Made by a program: the position numbers and the translations under genes. Source: Comamonadaceae bacterium (GTDB taxonomy: Bacteria > Pseudomonadota > Gammaproteobacteria > Burkholderiales > Burkholderiaceae_C). From it: DNA of 64,000 nucleotides. Below are positions 42,775-51,456 of the stretch, piece after piece. Location of the stretch: the NCBI GenBank assembly GCA_947372865.1, contig CANBVJ010000004.1:1-64000 (forward strand), read 5' to 3'. Position 1 is the first letter of the stretch; every line of letters starts with the position of its first letter. The notes beneath the pieces were generated by a model. It ran no database searches, was not told where the DNA came from, and worked only from the letters and a program-made list of their open reading frames with translations.

Positions 42775-43965
42775 ATGAAAATCACCGACGTAAAAACCTT
42801 TGTCGTAGGCAACCCACCGCCCGGTTTTGGCGGGCGCTACTTTGTCTTTTTGAAGATCATCACCGACGAAGGCATCGAAGGCCTGGGCGAGGTGTACAGC
42901 CTGCCTTTTCACCCCAGCGTGGTCGAGCAGATGATCAAAGACGTGGTGGAACGCTGCGTGATTGGCCACGACCCCTATGACACCGAACGCATCTGGCGCA
43001 GCGTCTACGGCAGCGGCTTTATCCAGCGGCCCGATATTTCGATGATGGGCATTCTGAGCGGCATCGAGATGGCCTGCTGGGACATTGTGGGCAAGGACGT
43101 CAACAAACCCGTCTACAAGCTGCTGGGCGGCCAGGTGCACGAAAAACTGCGCAGCTACACCTACATCTACCCCAAAGAAGGCGACAAGACCAACGTCTAC
43201 GCCGACCCGGTGCTGGCCGCCGAGCGCGCCGCCGAGTATTTGAAGATGGGCTTTACCGCCCTGAAGTTCGACCCGGCCGGCCCGTATTCGATTTACGACG
43301 GTCGCCAGTTATCTCTCACCGAACTGGACCGGTCTGAAACTTTCTGCCGCATGCTGCGCGAAGCCGTGGGCACCCAGGCCGACCTGCTGTTTGGCACGCA
43401 CGGGCAAATGAGCGCGGCGGGCGCCATCCGGCTGGCGCGCCGCCTGGAAAAATACGACCCGCTGTGGTTTGAAGAGCCCATTCCGCCAGACAACCAGCGC
43501 GAAATGGGCAAGGTCGCGCGCGGCACCACCATTCCGGTGGCCTGCGGCGAACGCCTGACCACCAAGTGGGAGTTTGTGCGCGTGCTCGAAGAAGGCGCGG
43601 CCGCCATTTTGCAAATGAACCTGGGCCGCGTGGGTGGCATTCTGGAAGGCAAAAAGATCGCCTCCATGGCCGAGGCCTACCATGTGCAAATCGCGCCGCA
43701 CCTGTACTGCGGCCCGGTGGTGGGTGCTGCCAACATCCAGCTCGCAGCCTGCAGCCCCAACTTCCTGATCCAGGAAAGCATTCTGGACTGGAAGGGTTTC
43801 CACAGCCAGATTCTGAAAAAGCCCATCGAGTGGCAAGACGGCTACATCATCCCGCCCACCGCTCCGGGTCTGGGCGTGGAGCTCGACGAAGACGTGGCCC
43901 GCGCGCACCCCTACACCGGCACAGCGCTGCACTTGGACATGACGCACCACCCTATCCTGCCGTAA
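42775..43965 (+). CDS. Enolase-superfamily (mandelate racemase/muconate lactonising) protein, probable sugar-acid dehydratase
   Basis: 396 residues. The N-terminal capping domain (about 1-120) is followed by a TIM barrel with LKFDPAG (K164), the metal-site strands WFEEP (E233/E234) and ACGERL (E259), and H309 in IAPHLYCGP. At the first metal-ligand strand, where most members show an Asp followed by x-H/N-G, this protein reads LLFGTHGQ (207-211), with Gly in place of Asp. A subgroup of galactonate-dehydratase-like proteins may share this. AGGAG precedes the ATG closely. Last gene of the operon; the product should be a 2-keto-3-deoxy acid if it is a dehydratase. Confidence 0.85.
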   Translation: MKITDVKTFVVGNPPPGFGGRYFVFLKIITDEGIEGLGEVYSLPFHPSVVEQMIKDVVERCVIGHDPYDTERIWRSVYGSGFIQRPDISMMGILSGIEMACWDIVGKDVNKPVYKLLGGQVHEKLRSYTYIYPKEGDKTNVYADPVLAAERAAEYLKMGFTALKFDPAGPYSIYDGRQLSLTELDRSETFCRMLREAVGTQADLLFGTHGQMSAAGAIRLARRLEKYDPLWFEEPIPPDNQREMGKVARGTTIPVACGERLTTKWEFVRVLEEGAAAILQMNLGRVGGILEGKKIASMAEAYHVQIAPHLYCGPVVGAANIQLAACSPNFLIQESILDWKGFHSQILKKPIEWQDGYIIPPTAPGLGVELDEDVARAHPYTGTALHLDMTHHPILP

Positions 43966-44056
43966 AAAAAGCCGGCGCGGACCAGCGAACTGTCACCCTG
44001 CGGCCCGCAGGCGTCCATCGGCGCTGGCTGCATGGGGATCCCTGATCCCCGCCCAG

Positions 44057-44524
44057 TTATTCGGTGCGCTGGACCACTTGGTCTTCTACAGCGGCCAATG
44101 CCTGGGCGCTGACAAGCTGCGGCGCAATCTGCGCCAAGGGCAGCAACACAAAGGCGCGCTGCTGCATGCGCGGATGCGGAATGGTCAGGGTGGGGCTGTC
44201 CATGCGCGCATCGCCATAAAGCAATACATCCAGGTCCAGCGTGCGCGGGGCGTTGCGGTAGGGGCGCTCGCGCCCGGCAGAGGCTTCTATCGTTTGAAGT
44301 TGCGCCAGCAGTGCCGGGGCGCTCAGGGTGGTGCGGACTTGCACCACCGCGTTTACGTAGTCGGGCCCGCTGGAGTCCACCGGCGCGCTGCGGTACAGGG
44401 ACGAGGTACGCAACAAGTGCGTCTGCTCCAGCGCGGCGATGGCGGCTAGTGCCGCCCGCACCGTGGCCGGAGCGTCTCCCAGGTTGGCGCCCAGGCCGAT
44501 GGTGGCGACAACGCTTGCGCGCAT
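44057..44524 (-). CDS. folK: 2-amino-4-hydroxy-6-hydroxymethyldihydropteridine pyrophosphokinase
   Basis: 155 residues from ATG 44524. IGLGANLGDAP is the pterin-binding start and RTSSLYRSAPVD follows. The HPPK signature is ERPYRNAPRTLDLDVLLYGD, with the metal Asp pair, then IPHPRMQQRAFVLLPLAQIAP. It transfers pyrophosphate from ATP to the pterin in folate synthesis. 25 bases downstream of pcnB, the normal order in Burkholderiales. Standard length (about 160). Confidence 0.95.
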   Translation of the reverse strand: MRASVVATIGLGANLGDAPATVRAALAAIAALEQTHLLRTSSLYRSAPVDSSGPDYVNAVVQVRTTLSAPALLAQLQTIEASAGRERPYRNAPRTLDLDVLLYGDARMDSPTLTIPHPRMQQRAFVLLPLAQIAPQLVSAQALAAVEDQVVQRTE

Positions 44525-44549
44525 GGCCGGGTCTGGCTGAATCTTCCGC

Positions 44550-46160
44550 TTATTCAGCGGCGTGGTCGCCACGCGGGGCGCTGGCGCCCTCGCCGCCTTC
44601 ACCTGCGCCGCTGCCACCGGTACGGCGACGGCGACGGCGTTTGGGCCGGGGTGCTTCGTCGCTGAACTCGGCGCTCGCGGGGGCGTTGCCCGTCGCGGCT
44701 TGGCGTTCGGCGGGTGCCGCGCGGCTGTTCGATTCGCCCTCGGGCGCCGGGGCGCGCTGCATTTTGGGGGCGCGGGCGCGTTTTTGGGTTTCCTGGCGCA
44801 CCTGGTCCACCAGGTCTTCACGGAACAAATCGTCGCCGGTGCTGAACTCTTGCCACCAGTCGGCCAGCGCTTCGTCCACCTCGCCAATGTCGGCGCGCAG
44901 ACGCATGAAGTCAAAGGCCGCGCGAAAGCGCTCTTGCTGCACCAGGCCAAAGGGCGCGCTGCCCACGCGCTTCTCAAAGCGGGGCTGCATCATCCAGATC
45001 TCGCGCATGTCGCCCGCGAGCTTGCCCCGGCCCGACACGTCGCCGATGCGGGCGTTGAACACGTCGTCAATCGCGTCTTGCAGCGCGGGGTGCGAGTGCT
45101 GGCGCTGGTTCAGGCGCGCAGCCCAGCCGTCGCGCACATCGGCCCACAGCACGCAGGCCAGCAAAAAGCTGGGCGCCACGGGCTTGCCTTCGCCCACGCG
45201 GCGGTCGGTGTCTTGCAGGGCGGCGTTCACAAAAGGCGAATCGGCACGCTCCACCACCACGTCGAGCAGCGGGTAAATGCCGCGCGCCAGACCCAGCTTG
45301 CGCAACTGCGCAATCGACGCCAGCGCATGCCCGGTTTGCAGCAGCTTGAGCATTTCGTCAAACAGGCGGCTTTGCGGCACATCGGCCAAAAGCGGCAGGC
45401 ATTTGGCAATGGGCGCGGCGGTTTTGGGGTCGAGCTTGAAGCCCAGCGCGCTGAGCTTGGCGCCAAAACGCACGGCGCGGATGATGCGCACCGGGTCTTC
45501 CCTGTAGCGCACTGCGGCGTCGCCAATCATGCGCAGGGTGTGGTTTTTGGCGTCTTTGAGACCCTGGTGGTAATCGACCACGATTTGCGTGGCCGGGTCG
45601 TAGTACATGGCGTTGATGGTGAAGTCGCGGCGAATGGCGTCTTCTTCTTGCGGGCCCCAGACGTTGTCGCGCAGCACGCGGCCTGTTGAATCGACGGCGT
45701 GTTTCATGCCCGCCAGCTCGCTTTTGCTGGTTTTCTCATTGCCCGCCACCTGTTCGGCAGCCGCGTTGTCTAGATAAGCGCGAAAGGTGGAGACTTCAAT
45801 CACCTCGTGCTCGCGGCCACGGCCATAGACCACGTGCACGATGCGAAAGCGCCGCCCGATGATGAAGGCGCGGCGAAACAGGCCTTTAACTTGCTCGGGC
45901 GTGGCGTCGGTGGCCACGTCAAAGTCTTTGGGGCGCAAACCGAGCAGCAGGTCACGCACGGCGCCGCCCACAATGTAGGCCACAAAACCGGCCTCTTGCA
46001 GGGTGCGCACCACGTTGACGGCGCGGTCATCGACCAAGCTCACATCGATACCGTGGCTGCTGACGGGCACTTCGACCCGCTTGCCAAAATTGGGTTTGCC
46101 TGCGCCTGTGGCGCTGCTGCCGGGCAAGCCGAGCAGTTTGCTGATGAATTTTTTGATCAT
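44550..46160 (-). CDS. pcnB: Poly(A) polymerase
   Basis: 536 residues. ATG 46160 with AAGGAA 6 bases upstream is preferred over an in-frame start 13 codons earlier. The class II nucleotidyltransferase core is AYIVGGAVRDLLLGLRPKDFDVATD, with EDAIRRDFTINAMYYDP and REDPVRIIRAVRFGAKLSALGF as the tRNA/poly(A) polymerase marks. The C-terminal 80 residues are low complexity, ending in a basic tract (PRPKRRRRRRTGG) probably for RNA binding. It adds 3' poly(A) tails that speed RNA decay. Part of a leftward cluster hda-HAD-pcnB-folK. Confidence 0.95.
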   Translation of the reverse strand: MIKKFISKLLGLPGSSATGAGKPNFGKRVEVPVSSHGIDVSLVDDRAVNVVRTLQEAGFVAYIVGGAVRDLLLGLRPKDFDVATDATPEQVKGLFRRAFIIGRRFRIVHVVYGRGREHEVIEVSTFRAYLDNAAAEQVAGNEKTSKSELAGMKHAVDSTGRVLRDNVWGPQEEDAIRRDFTINAMYYDPATQIVVDYHQGLKDAKNHTLRMIGDAAVRYREDPVRIIRAVRFGAKLSALGFKLDPKTAAPIAKCLPLLADVPQSRLFDEMLKLLQTGHALASIAQLRKLGLARGIYPLLDVVVERADSPFVNAALQDTDRRVGEGKPVAPSFLLACVLWADVRDGWAARLNQRQHSHPALQDAIDDVFNARIGDVSGRGKLAGDMREIWMMQPRFEKRVGSAPFGLVQQERFRAAFDFMRLRADIGEVDEALADWWQEFSTGDDLFREDLVDQVRQETQKRARAPKMQRAPAPEGESNSRAAPAERQAATGNAPASAEFSDEAPRPKRRRRRRTGGSGAGEGGEGASAPRGDHAAE

Positions 46161-46224
46161 ATTTCCTTGTGGCGCATGCGCTGCGTTGGCAGCGTGCAAG
46201 CCCGGCGGAGCCAGGGGCTGGCGC

Positions 46225-46911
46225 CTAGTTGAAGAGTTCGAGTATGCGCCATCCGCGCGCTTGGGCGATTGCGCGCAGCGGGTCGTCGGGGTTGGTGGCT
46301 ACCGGCACATTGGCTTTTTCCAGGAGCGGCAGGTCGTTGATGGAGTCGGAGTAAAAGGTGCTGTGCACATCGCCCCAGCCCAAGCCGCGCGCGGCCAGCC
46401 AGGCTTCGACGCGCAGCACCTTGCCCTCGCGAAAGCTCGGAATGCCCCGCACCTCGCCAGTAAACCAGCCGCTGCCACCGGGCGTGCTGTCGCGTTCCAG
46501 GTCCACGGCCATGAGCTCGTCAGCGCCCAGGGCCTGGGCAATCGGGCGGGTCACAAACTCGTTGGTGGCGGTAATGATGATCACGGTAGCACCCGCGTCC
46601 TTGTGCTGCTGCACCAGTTGCATGGCTTGCGGTTTGAGTGCGGGCTGCACCACGGTGCGCATGTAGTCGGCGTGGGCGGCCACGCTCTGGGCCTCGCCCT
46701 GGCGCACAAACGCGGCCGTGGCAAAGCGGGCGTATTCAAAAATATCGAGGGTGCCGGCCTTGTACTGGGTATAAAAGGCGTCGTTCTGGCGGGTAAATTC
46801 CACCGGGTCGGTCCAGCCCCGGGCGGCCGTGAACTGGCCCCAGGAATAGTCAGAATCGATCGGCAACAGGGTGTGGTCCAAGTCAAACAGGGCCAATTTC
46901 GGCAAGCTCAT
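46225..46911 (-). CDS. HAD-superfamily phosphatase, SerB-like (HAD-IB)
   Basis: 228 residues. The nucleophile motif is LALFDLDHTLLPIDSD (DxDxT) at the start, motif II is VIIITATNEFVTRPIA, and the terminal metal motif is FYSDSINDLPLLEKAN (GDSxxD-like). The C1 cap resembles SerB/PSPase, and this gene is a constant neighbour of hda and pcnB in betaproteobacteria. It dephosphorylates a small phosphomonoester; the natural substrate is not known. Its start overlaps the hda stop by 4 bases (ATGA). Confidence 0.9.
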   Translation of the reverse strand: MSLPKLALFDLDHTLLPIDSDYSWGQFTAARGWTDPVEFTRQNDAFYTQYKAGTLDIFEYARFATAAFVRQGEAQSVAAHADYMRTVVQPALKPQAMQLVQQHKDAGATVIIITATNEFVTRPIAQALGADELMAVDLERDSTPGGSGWFTGEVRGIPSFREGKVLRVEAWLAARGLGWGDVHSTFYSDSINDLPLLEKANVPVATNPDDPLRAIAQARGWRILELFN

Positions 46912-47639
46912 GCGTTCTCCAGCATAGATTTCACAAGGGGAATGGTAAGGGCGCGCTGGGTTTGCAGGGCGTAGCGGTCCAGGCCGTCCAGCAGTTGCAT
47001 CAGGCTACCTAGGTCGCGGCTAAAGCGGCGCAGGGTGAAATCCATCACCTCGTCACTGAGCACCAGCCCGCGCGCGTCTGCCGCCTGGCGCAGCACGGCG
47101 CGGCTTTGCGCCTCGTCCAGCAATTGCAGTCCCAACACGTGGCCCCAGCCCAGGCGGGTGCGCAGGTCTTCGCGCAGCGCCAGGTCCACCGGCGCCAAGC
47201 GGCCCGCGGCCAGCACCGGGCGCTGCAGGGCATGGGCCTGCACAAACCAGCTAAAGGCGGTGTGTTGCAGAGCGTCGCCATACAAATGCACATCGTCCAT
47301 CACCACGGCGGCCCAGGATTCGTCAAAGGCGGCGGGCTCTTGGGTCTCGGCGTCCAGGTAGCCCACGCTGTGGCCCTGGGCGCGCAAGCCTGCCACGGCG
47401 GCTTGCAGCAAATGGGTTTTGCCGCTTCCCTCCGGACCCCAGACATAGGTGGGCGCACCGTCCAAGCGCCAGACATCGGAGGGCGCGCCTTGAGGGCGAC
47501 TTATTTCTGAAGGCGCGCCTTGATGGCGCGCGGGCAACCACTGCTGCAGGTGCGCCAGCGCGGCGGCGTTGGGCCCAGGAAAATAATTGTCCAGCGTGGG
47601 CGGAGTGCGCAGGCCGATGTCCAGGGCGATTTGCTGCAT
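46908..47639 (-). CDS. hda: DnaA regulatory inactivator Hda, with an N-terminal repeat insertion
   Basis: 243 residues from ATG 47639 ([20 protein letters not shown], including the family's short clamp-binding start QQIALDIGL). The AAA+ core has Walker [10 protein letters not shown] (68-76), Walker [14 protein letters not shown] and [17 protein letters not shown] (arginine-finger region). With the beta clamp it promotes DnaA-ATP hydrolysis and prevents over-initiation. Oddly, residues 41-70 are three consecutive decapeptides starting GAP, the last being the native strand before the P-loop; two appear to be extra (see repeat). It overlaps the HAD gene by ATGA and starts 8 bases after the AI-2E family gene. 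Confidence 0.92.
   Translation of the reverse strand: MQQIALDIGLRTPPTLDNYFPGPNAAALAHLQQWLPARHQGAPSEISRPQGAPSDVWRLDGAPTYVWGPEGSGKTHLLQAAVAGLRAQGHSVGYLDAETQEPAAFDESWAAVVMDDVHLYGDALQHTAFSWFVQAHALQRPVLAAGRLAPVDLALREDLRTRLGWGHVLGLQLLDEAQSRAVLRQAADARGLVLSDEVMDFTLRRFSRDLGSLMQLLDGLDRYALQTQRALTIPLVKSMLENA
47430..47519 (-). repeat. Three tandem 30-bp units inside hda
   Basis: The units encode [20 protein letters not shown] and [10 protein letters not shown] (residues 41-70). Each starts with the same GGCGC(G/A)CC-type codons. Unit 3 is the normal strand leading into the Walker A, so units 1 and 2 look like in-frame duplications that later diverged. Length is a multiple of three, so the frame is kept. 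Confidence 0.75.
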
Positions 47640-47646
47640 GGCGGCG

Positions 47647-48744
47647 TCAGGAGCCCCGGCGCGGGCCGCGGCCCTGGTACAAACCGCTGGCCAAATAGCC
47701 GGAACGCACCCGGCGCACCGCCACCAGCAGCACGGCGCTGACTGGCAAGGCCACCAAAATACCGACAAAGCCAAACAACTGGCCAAAAGCCAGCAAGGCA
47801 AAAATCACCGCCAGCGGGTGCAGGCCAATGCGCTCGCCCACCAGGCGTGGCGTCAGGAAAAAACTCTCCACCAACTGCCCCAGGCCATAAACCACGGCCA
47901 CCATCAGCACCGCCTGCGTGGCGCCGCCCGCGCCCGAAAACTCCAGCAAGCCCGCCAGCAGCGCCAGCACCAGGCCCAGGCCATAGCCCAAATAAGGCAC
48001 AAACACCGCCAAACCGGTAAAAGTGCCAATGGGCAGCGCCAGATCGAGCCCGAACAGCGACAAGCCCAGGCTGTAATAAACGGCGAGCACACCCATCACC
48101 ATCAACTGGCCACGCAGGTATTCGCCCAGCACCTGGTCAGATTCGGCCAAGAAACTGTCGGTGGCAGCACGCAGGCGTGGCGGAATGAGCTCGCGCAGCG
48201 TGTGCATAAAGCGCTCCCAGTCCATCAGCAGGTAAAACAGCGCCACAGGAATCAGCACCACGTTGCCCAGCACCGCCATGGCGGCGCTGCCACCGAGCTT
48301 GACCGAGGCCATCACCGAGCCCAGCGTGTCCTCAAAATTGGCGTTCAGGTAGGTCATGACAAAGGACTTGATGCTGGGCAAGTCCAGGCTGAGCTTGATA
48401 CCCATCTTGCGCAACATGGGTTGCAGGGCGGTGTTGAGTTTGTCCAGAAACACCGGCAACTGGTCGCGCATCAGGGGCAGTTCTTTGACCAAAATCGGCA
48501 CAATCAGCAGCACCAGTCCAATCGCCAGCATCACAAACAACAGCTCCACCACCACCACCGCCAGCACCCGGGGCACGCGGCCTTGGGCGGCGGCGTCCAG
48601 CCAATCCACCAGCGGCGTGAGCGCGTAGGCCAGCACGCAGGCCACGATAAACGGCGCCATCACCGGGGCCAAAAACCACAACATCAGCAGGAAAATACCG
48701 GCAATGGCGGCCCAAGCGGCAACACTTTTCTGCGAATCTGTCAT
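47647..48744 (-). CDS. AI-2E/PerM-family membrane transporter
   Basis: 365 residues, seven or eight membrane segments. N-terminal helices include [35 protein letters not shown] central amphipathic region follows ([28 protein letters not shown]), then the family's conserved later half: [43 protein letters not shown] and [41 protein letters not shown]. Family members export autoinducer-2 or act as Na+/H+ antiporters; the role here is not set. Divergent from purM. Confidence 0.9.
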   Translation of the reverse strand: MTDSQKSVAAWAAIAGIFLLMLWFLAPVMAPFIVACVLAYALTPLVDWLDAAAQGRVPRVLAVVVVELLFVMLAIGLVLLIVPILVKELPLMRDQLPVFLDKLNTALQPMLRKMGIKLSLDLPSIKSFVMTYLNANFEDTLGSVMASVKLGGSAAMAVLGNVVLIPVALFYLLMDWERFMHTLRELIPPRLRAATDSFLAESDQVLGEYLRGQLMVMGVLAVYYSLGLSLFGLDLALPIGTFTGLAVFVPYLGYGLGLVLALLAGLLEFSGAGGATQAVLMVAVVYGLGQLVESFFLTPRLVGERIGLHPLAVIFALLAFGQLFGFVGILVALPVSAVLLVAVRRVRSGYLASGLYQGRGPRRGS

Positions 48745-48873
48745 GGAGCCTCCGTGGTGCTTCGGGGTGACCCCGTAAAATCTGCCTTGATTCTATCGAG
48801 CCGGTCTTGCACAGCAGCCCGGCGCCCCCCTTTTTCCAAGCCCGACCCGCTGCGCCTGCGCGCCCCCATTTCC

Positions 48874-49947
48874 ATGACCTCTTCCCTGCCCCCTTCTTCC
48901 ACTCCCTTGTCGTACAAAGCCGCCGGCGTGGACATTGACGCCGGCGACGCGCTGGTCGAACGCATCAAACCCCTGGCCAAAAAGACCATGCGCGAGGGCG
49001 TGCTGGCAGGAATCGGCGGCTTTGGCGCCCTGTTTGAAGTACCCAAGCGCTACAAAGAGCCGGTGCTGGTCAGTGGTACCGACGGCGTGGGCACCAAGCT
49101 CAAGCTGGCGTTTGAATGGAATATGCACGACACCGTGGGCATTGACCTGGTGGCCATGAGCGTGAACGACGTGCTGGTGCAAGGCGCCGAACCGCTGTTC
49201 TTTTTGGACTACTTTGCCTGCGGCAAGCTGGACGTGGACACGGCTGCGGCCGTGATTGGCGGCATTGCCAAGGGTTGCGAGCTGTCTGGCTGCGCCCTGA
49301 TTGGCGGCGAAACGGCGGAGATGCCCGGCATGTACCCCGCAGGCGAATACGACCTGGCCGGTTTTGCCGTGGGTGCGGTGGAAAAATCCAAAATTTTGAC
49401 CGGCGCTGATGTCAAGCCCGGCGACGTGGTGCTGGGCCTGGCCTCGCACGGCGTGCATTCCAACGGTTTTAGCCTGGTGCGCAAATGCATTGAGCGCGCT
49501 GGCAGCGCGCTGCCTGCCACGCTGGACGGCAAGCTCTTCAAGCAAGCGCTGATGGAGCCCACGCGCCTGTACGTCAAAAACGTGCTCGCCGCCCTGGCCG
49601 CGCACCCGCACAGTGATGCGGCAGGTGGCATCAAGGCCCTGGCCCACATCACCGGCGGCGGACTGCTGGAAAACATTCCCCGCGTGCTGCCCGAAGGCTG
49701 CGCCGCCGTGCTGACCAAAGGCAGCTGGCCGCAAACCGAGCTGTTCGCCTGGCTGCAAGCCACCGCCGGCATTGACGACATCGAGATGAACCGCACCTTT
49801 AACAACGGCATCGGCATGGTGGTGGTGGTAGAGGCCGCTGCCGCTGCCGCCTGCGCCGCCACCCTGCGCGCCAGCGGCGAACAGGTGTTTGAGATTGGCG
49901 TGATCGCCGCGCAGGGCGACGGTGCGGCGGTGCGGGTGGTGGGCTGA
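48874..49947 (+). CDS. purM: Phosphoribosylformylglycinamidine cyclo-ligase (AIR synthetase)
   Basis: 357 residues from ATG 48874. [22 protein letters not shown] is the family start. [15 protein letters not shown] and [27 protein letters not shown] are the ATP/substrate regions, and [24 protein letters not shown] and [15 protein letters not shown] are the PurM signatures. It closes the imidazole ring to AIR in the fifth step of purine synthesis. Normal length and frame. ccdAB follows 66 bases downstream with its own operator. Confidence 0.96.
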   Translation: MTSSLPPSSTPLSYKAAGVDIDAGDALVERIKPLAKKTMREGVLAGIGGFGALFEVPKRYKEPVLVSGTDGVGTKLKLAFEWNMHDTVGIDLVAMSVNDVLVQGAEPLFFLDYFACGKLDVDTAAAVIGGIAKGCELSGCALIGGETAEMPGMYPAGEYDLAGFAVGAVEKSKILTGADVKPGDVVLGLASHGVHSNGFSLVRKCIERAGSALPATLDGKLFKQALMEPTRLYVKNVLAALAAHPHSDAAGGIKALAHITGGGLLENIPRVLPEGCAAVLTKGSWPQTELFAWLQATAGIDDIEMNRTFNNGIGMVVVVEAAAAAACAATLRASGEQVFEIGVIAAQGDGAAVRVVG

Positions 49948-49972
49948 GGGCCCTGCGCGACGTCCATCACCT

Positions 49973-50001
49973 GATGTATGCGCATAAAATGCGCATACAT
50001 C
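49973..50001. promoter_or_regulatory. Perfect inverted repeat upstream of ccdAB (operator)
   Basis: GATGTATGCGCAT and ATGCGCATACATC are perfect 13-base arms around AAA. It lies between the purM stop and the ccdA SD (GAGGAG), 12 bases before the ATG at its right end. It is the expected binding site for the CcdA/CcdB autoregulatory complex. Confidence 0.85.
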
Positions 50002-50013
50002 CGAGGAGCCCGC

Positions 50014-50274
50014 ATGTCGCACCTATCCGATCAAACCGCTACCCTTTCCCGCAAACGCCCGGTCAACCTGACCTTGAGCGAAAACCTGATCGCTGAGCTC
50101 AAGGGCTACACCAGCAATTTGTCTGCCACTGCCGAGCTGCTGTTGACCGCCTATGTGGTGGAGCAAAAGCAGGCTCGGGCACTGCGCCAAGAACAGGCCA
50201 CCCAAACGGTAAAAGGCTGGAACGCCCTGCACGACGCGCAAGGTTCTTTTGCCGACGAACATTCAACGCTCTGA
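50014..50274 (+). CDS. ccdA: CcdA-family antitoxin
   Basis: 86 residues. The N-terminal ribbon-helix-helix reads KRPVNLTLSENLIAELKGYTSNLSATAELLL, and the C-terminal tail (QTVKGWNALHDAQGSFADEHSTL) is the disordered toxin-binding part, with the conserved W/N and F-x-D-E positions. ATG 50014 with GAGGAG at 8 bases. The stop codon shares a base with the toxin start (TGATG). It neutralises CcdB and represses the operon through the palindrome at 49973-50001. Confidence 0.9.
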   Translation: MSHLSDQTATLSRKRPVNLTLSENLIAELKGYTSNLSATAELLLTAYVVEQKQARALRQEQATQTVKGWNALHDAQGSFADEHSTL

Positions 50275-50597
50275 TGGCCCAGTTTGACCTGCACCGCAAC
50301 AAAGGACCGCGCAAGGACACCATTCCTTTCGTCGTGACCGTCCAGTCCGCGCTGTTTGATGGCTACCGCCGCCGCCTGGTGGTCCCCCTGGTTCGAAGCA
50401 GCGCACTCAGCCCAAAAATGTCCGGCACGCGGCTGAACCCCCGCTTTACTGTAGGCGGCGCGTTGCTGGTTTTGCATCCGCTGGACATGGTGTCGGTGGC
50501 GCTGGACCAGTTGGGTGAGCACGTCGGCTCGCTGGCCGAACACGGTCAAGCCATTACCGATGCGCTGGACGAGGTGTTTACGCGGGCCTGGAATTAG
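50274..50597 (+). CDS. ccdB: CcdB-family gyrase-poisoning toxin
   Basis: 107 residues. AQFDLHRNKGPRKDTIPFVVTVQSALFD is the family start, RLVVPLVRSS the central strand, and LDEVFTRAWN the C-terminal helix where the plasmid F toxin has the essential W-G-I end; here the ending is Trp-Asn, so the classical Trp-Gly-Ile gyrase contact is altered by a one- or two-residue shortening. The fold appears complete. Chromosomal CcdB proteins vary in gyrase activity, so toxicity cannot be assumed. Confidence 0.88.
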   Translation: MAQFDLHRNKGPRKDTIPFVVTVQSALFDGYRRRLVVPLVRSSALSPKMSGTRLNPRFTVGGALLVLHPLDMVSVALDQLGEHVGSLAEHGQAITDALDEVFTRAWN

Positions 50598-50646
50598 GCT
50601 AGCCCAGCGTTACCATTACCCGCACAAAAAAACCCAGGAGCCCTGC

Positions 50647-50958
50647 ATGGACAGCGAAGAACGCTTTGGCAGCTTTGCCGACTTTTATCCTTTTTATTTG
50701 GGCGAGCACGCCAACCGCGCATCAAGGCGGCTGCACTTTGTGGGCACCACGATTGCGTCGCTGTTGCTGACGCTGGCGCTCACGGCGCAAATGCCGTGGC
50801 TGGTGCTGCTGGCGCTGGTGCAGGGTTATGCGTTTGCCTGGGTGGGGCATTTCTTTTTTGAGCACAACAAGCCAGCCACGTTCAAATACCCACGCTACAG
50901 CCTGATGGGCGACTGGCGCATGTGGTACGAGATGTTGACGGGCAAGATCAAGTTTTAA
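50647..50958 (+). CDS. DUF962/Mpo1-like small membrane protein
   Basis: 103 residues from ATG 50647, with AGGAG just upstream. FADFYPFYLGEHANRASRRLHFVGT is the family start with conserved His residues. Two membrane segments follow (TIASLLLTLALTAQMPWLVLLAL, GYAFAWVGHFFFEH), and it ends RYSLMGDWRMWYEMLTGKI. Yeast Mpo1 is an iron-dependent 2-hydroxy-fatty-acid dioxygenase with the same His pattern (H-x3-R/H, G-H-x3-E-H), so a fatty-acid alpha-oxidation role is possible. Single gene, convergent with the cytochrome gene. Confidence 0.85.
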   Translation: MDSEERFGSFADFYPFYLGEHANRASRRLHFVGTTIASLLLTLALTAQMPWLVLLALVQGYAFAWVGHFFFEHNKPATFKYPRYSLMGDWRMWYEMLTGKIKF

Positions 50959-50988
50959 CCCGCGCGTTTGTGGCGCAGCGGCTGCGCC

Positions 50989-51456
50989 CTATTCGAAGCG
51001 AAACTTCTTGTGGCAGGACTTGCAGCTATTGGTCACGTCCACCACGGCAGGCTTGATTTTTTCCAGGTCACCCGCTTGGGCGGCTTGGGCGAGCAGGGCG
51101 ACCACTGCTTGGTATTGCTGTTGCGCCGCCTCAAACTCTGCCGGCGCGGACCACACCGCGGGCTTAGCGCGGGTGGGCGGGTAGTTGCCATCCGCCGGAA
51201 AATAGACCCAGGGCTTGCCGGAGAGTTTTTGCAGCTCATCTACGTAGCCCGCAAACTCTTGGCGCTTGTACGCGTTGCGCTCGTTGGCCACCAAGCCGAT
51301 GGGTTCCAGGGCGCGGTTCATTTGCTTGAACAGGGCTTTGCGCTTGGTCAGCACCTGGTCGGGGTGGGTGTCTTTGACTGCGCGCACACAGCCCGGCAGC
51401 GCACACGCCAGCACCAGGCCCAAGGCCAACCACCTGAGGCGCCGTGCCGGTTTCAT
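50989..51456 (-). CDS. Cytochrome c'-like haem lipoprotein
   Basis: 155 residues. Signal peptide with lipobox ALPGC (Cys22-23 region), so probably lipid-anchored in the periplasm. The haem-binding CKSCH is at 145-149, very close to the C-terminus (CHKKFRFE end), the standard position in cytochromes c'. The helical body includes LFKQMNRALEPIGL, where a four-helix-bundle class II cytochrome would carry its N-terminal ligand region. Likely role in electron transfer or NO binding. Overlaps the upstream gene by 4 bases (ATGA). Confidence 0.85.
   Translation of the reverse strand: MKPARRLRWLALGLVLACALPGCVRAVKDTHPDQVLTKRKALFKQMNRALEPIGLVANERNAYKRQEFAGYVDELQKLSGKPWVYFPADGNYPPTRAKPAVWSAPAEFEAAQQQYQAVVALLAQAAQAGDLEKIKPAVVDVTNSCKSCHKKFRFE

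Noticed and set aside
44034-44050. GGGGATC-CCT-GATCCCC hairpin between the convergent dehydratase and folK genes
   Set aside because: Good 7-base stem, but no T tract on either strand, so not called as an intrinsic terminator.
47430-47519. The 30-bp tandem units considered as a CRISPR or other non-coding repeat
   Set aside because: They are in frame within hda, contiguous without spacers, and encode variants of the native strand before Walker A.
47587-48873. A 5' extension of purM of more than 400 codons through the AI-2E family gene region
   Set aside because: The extension is Gln/His-rich antisense of the transporter. MTSSLPPSS at 48874 is the normal PurM start region.
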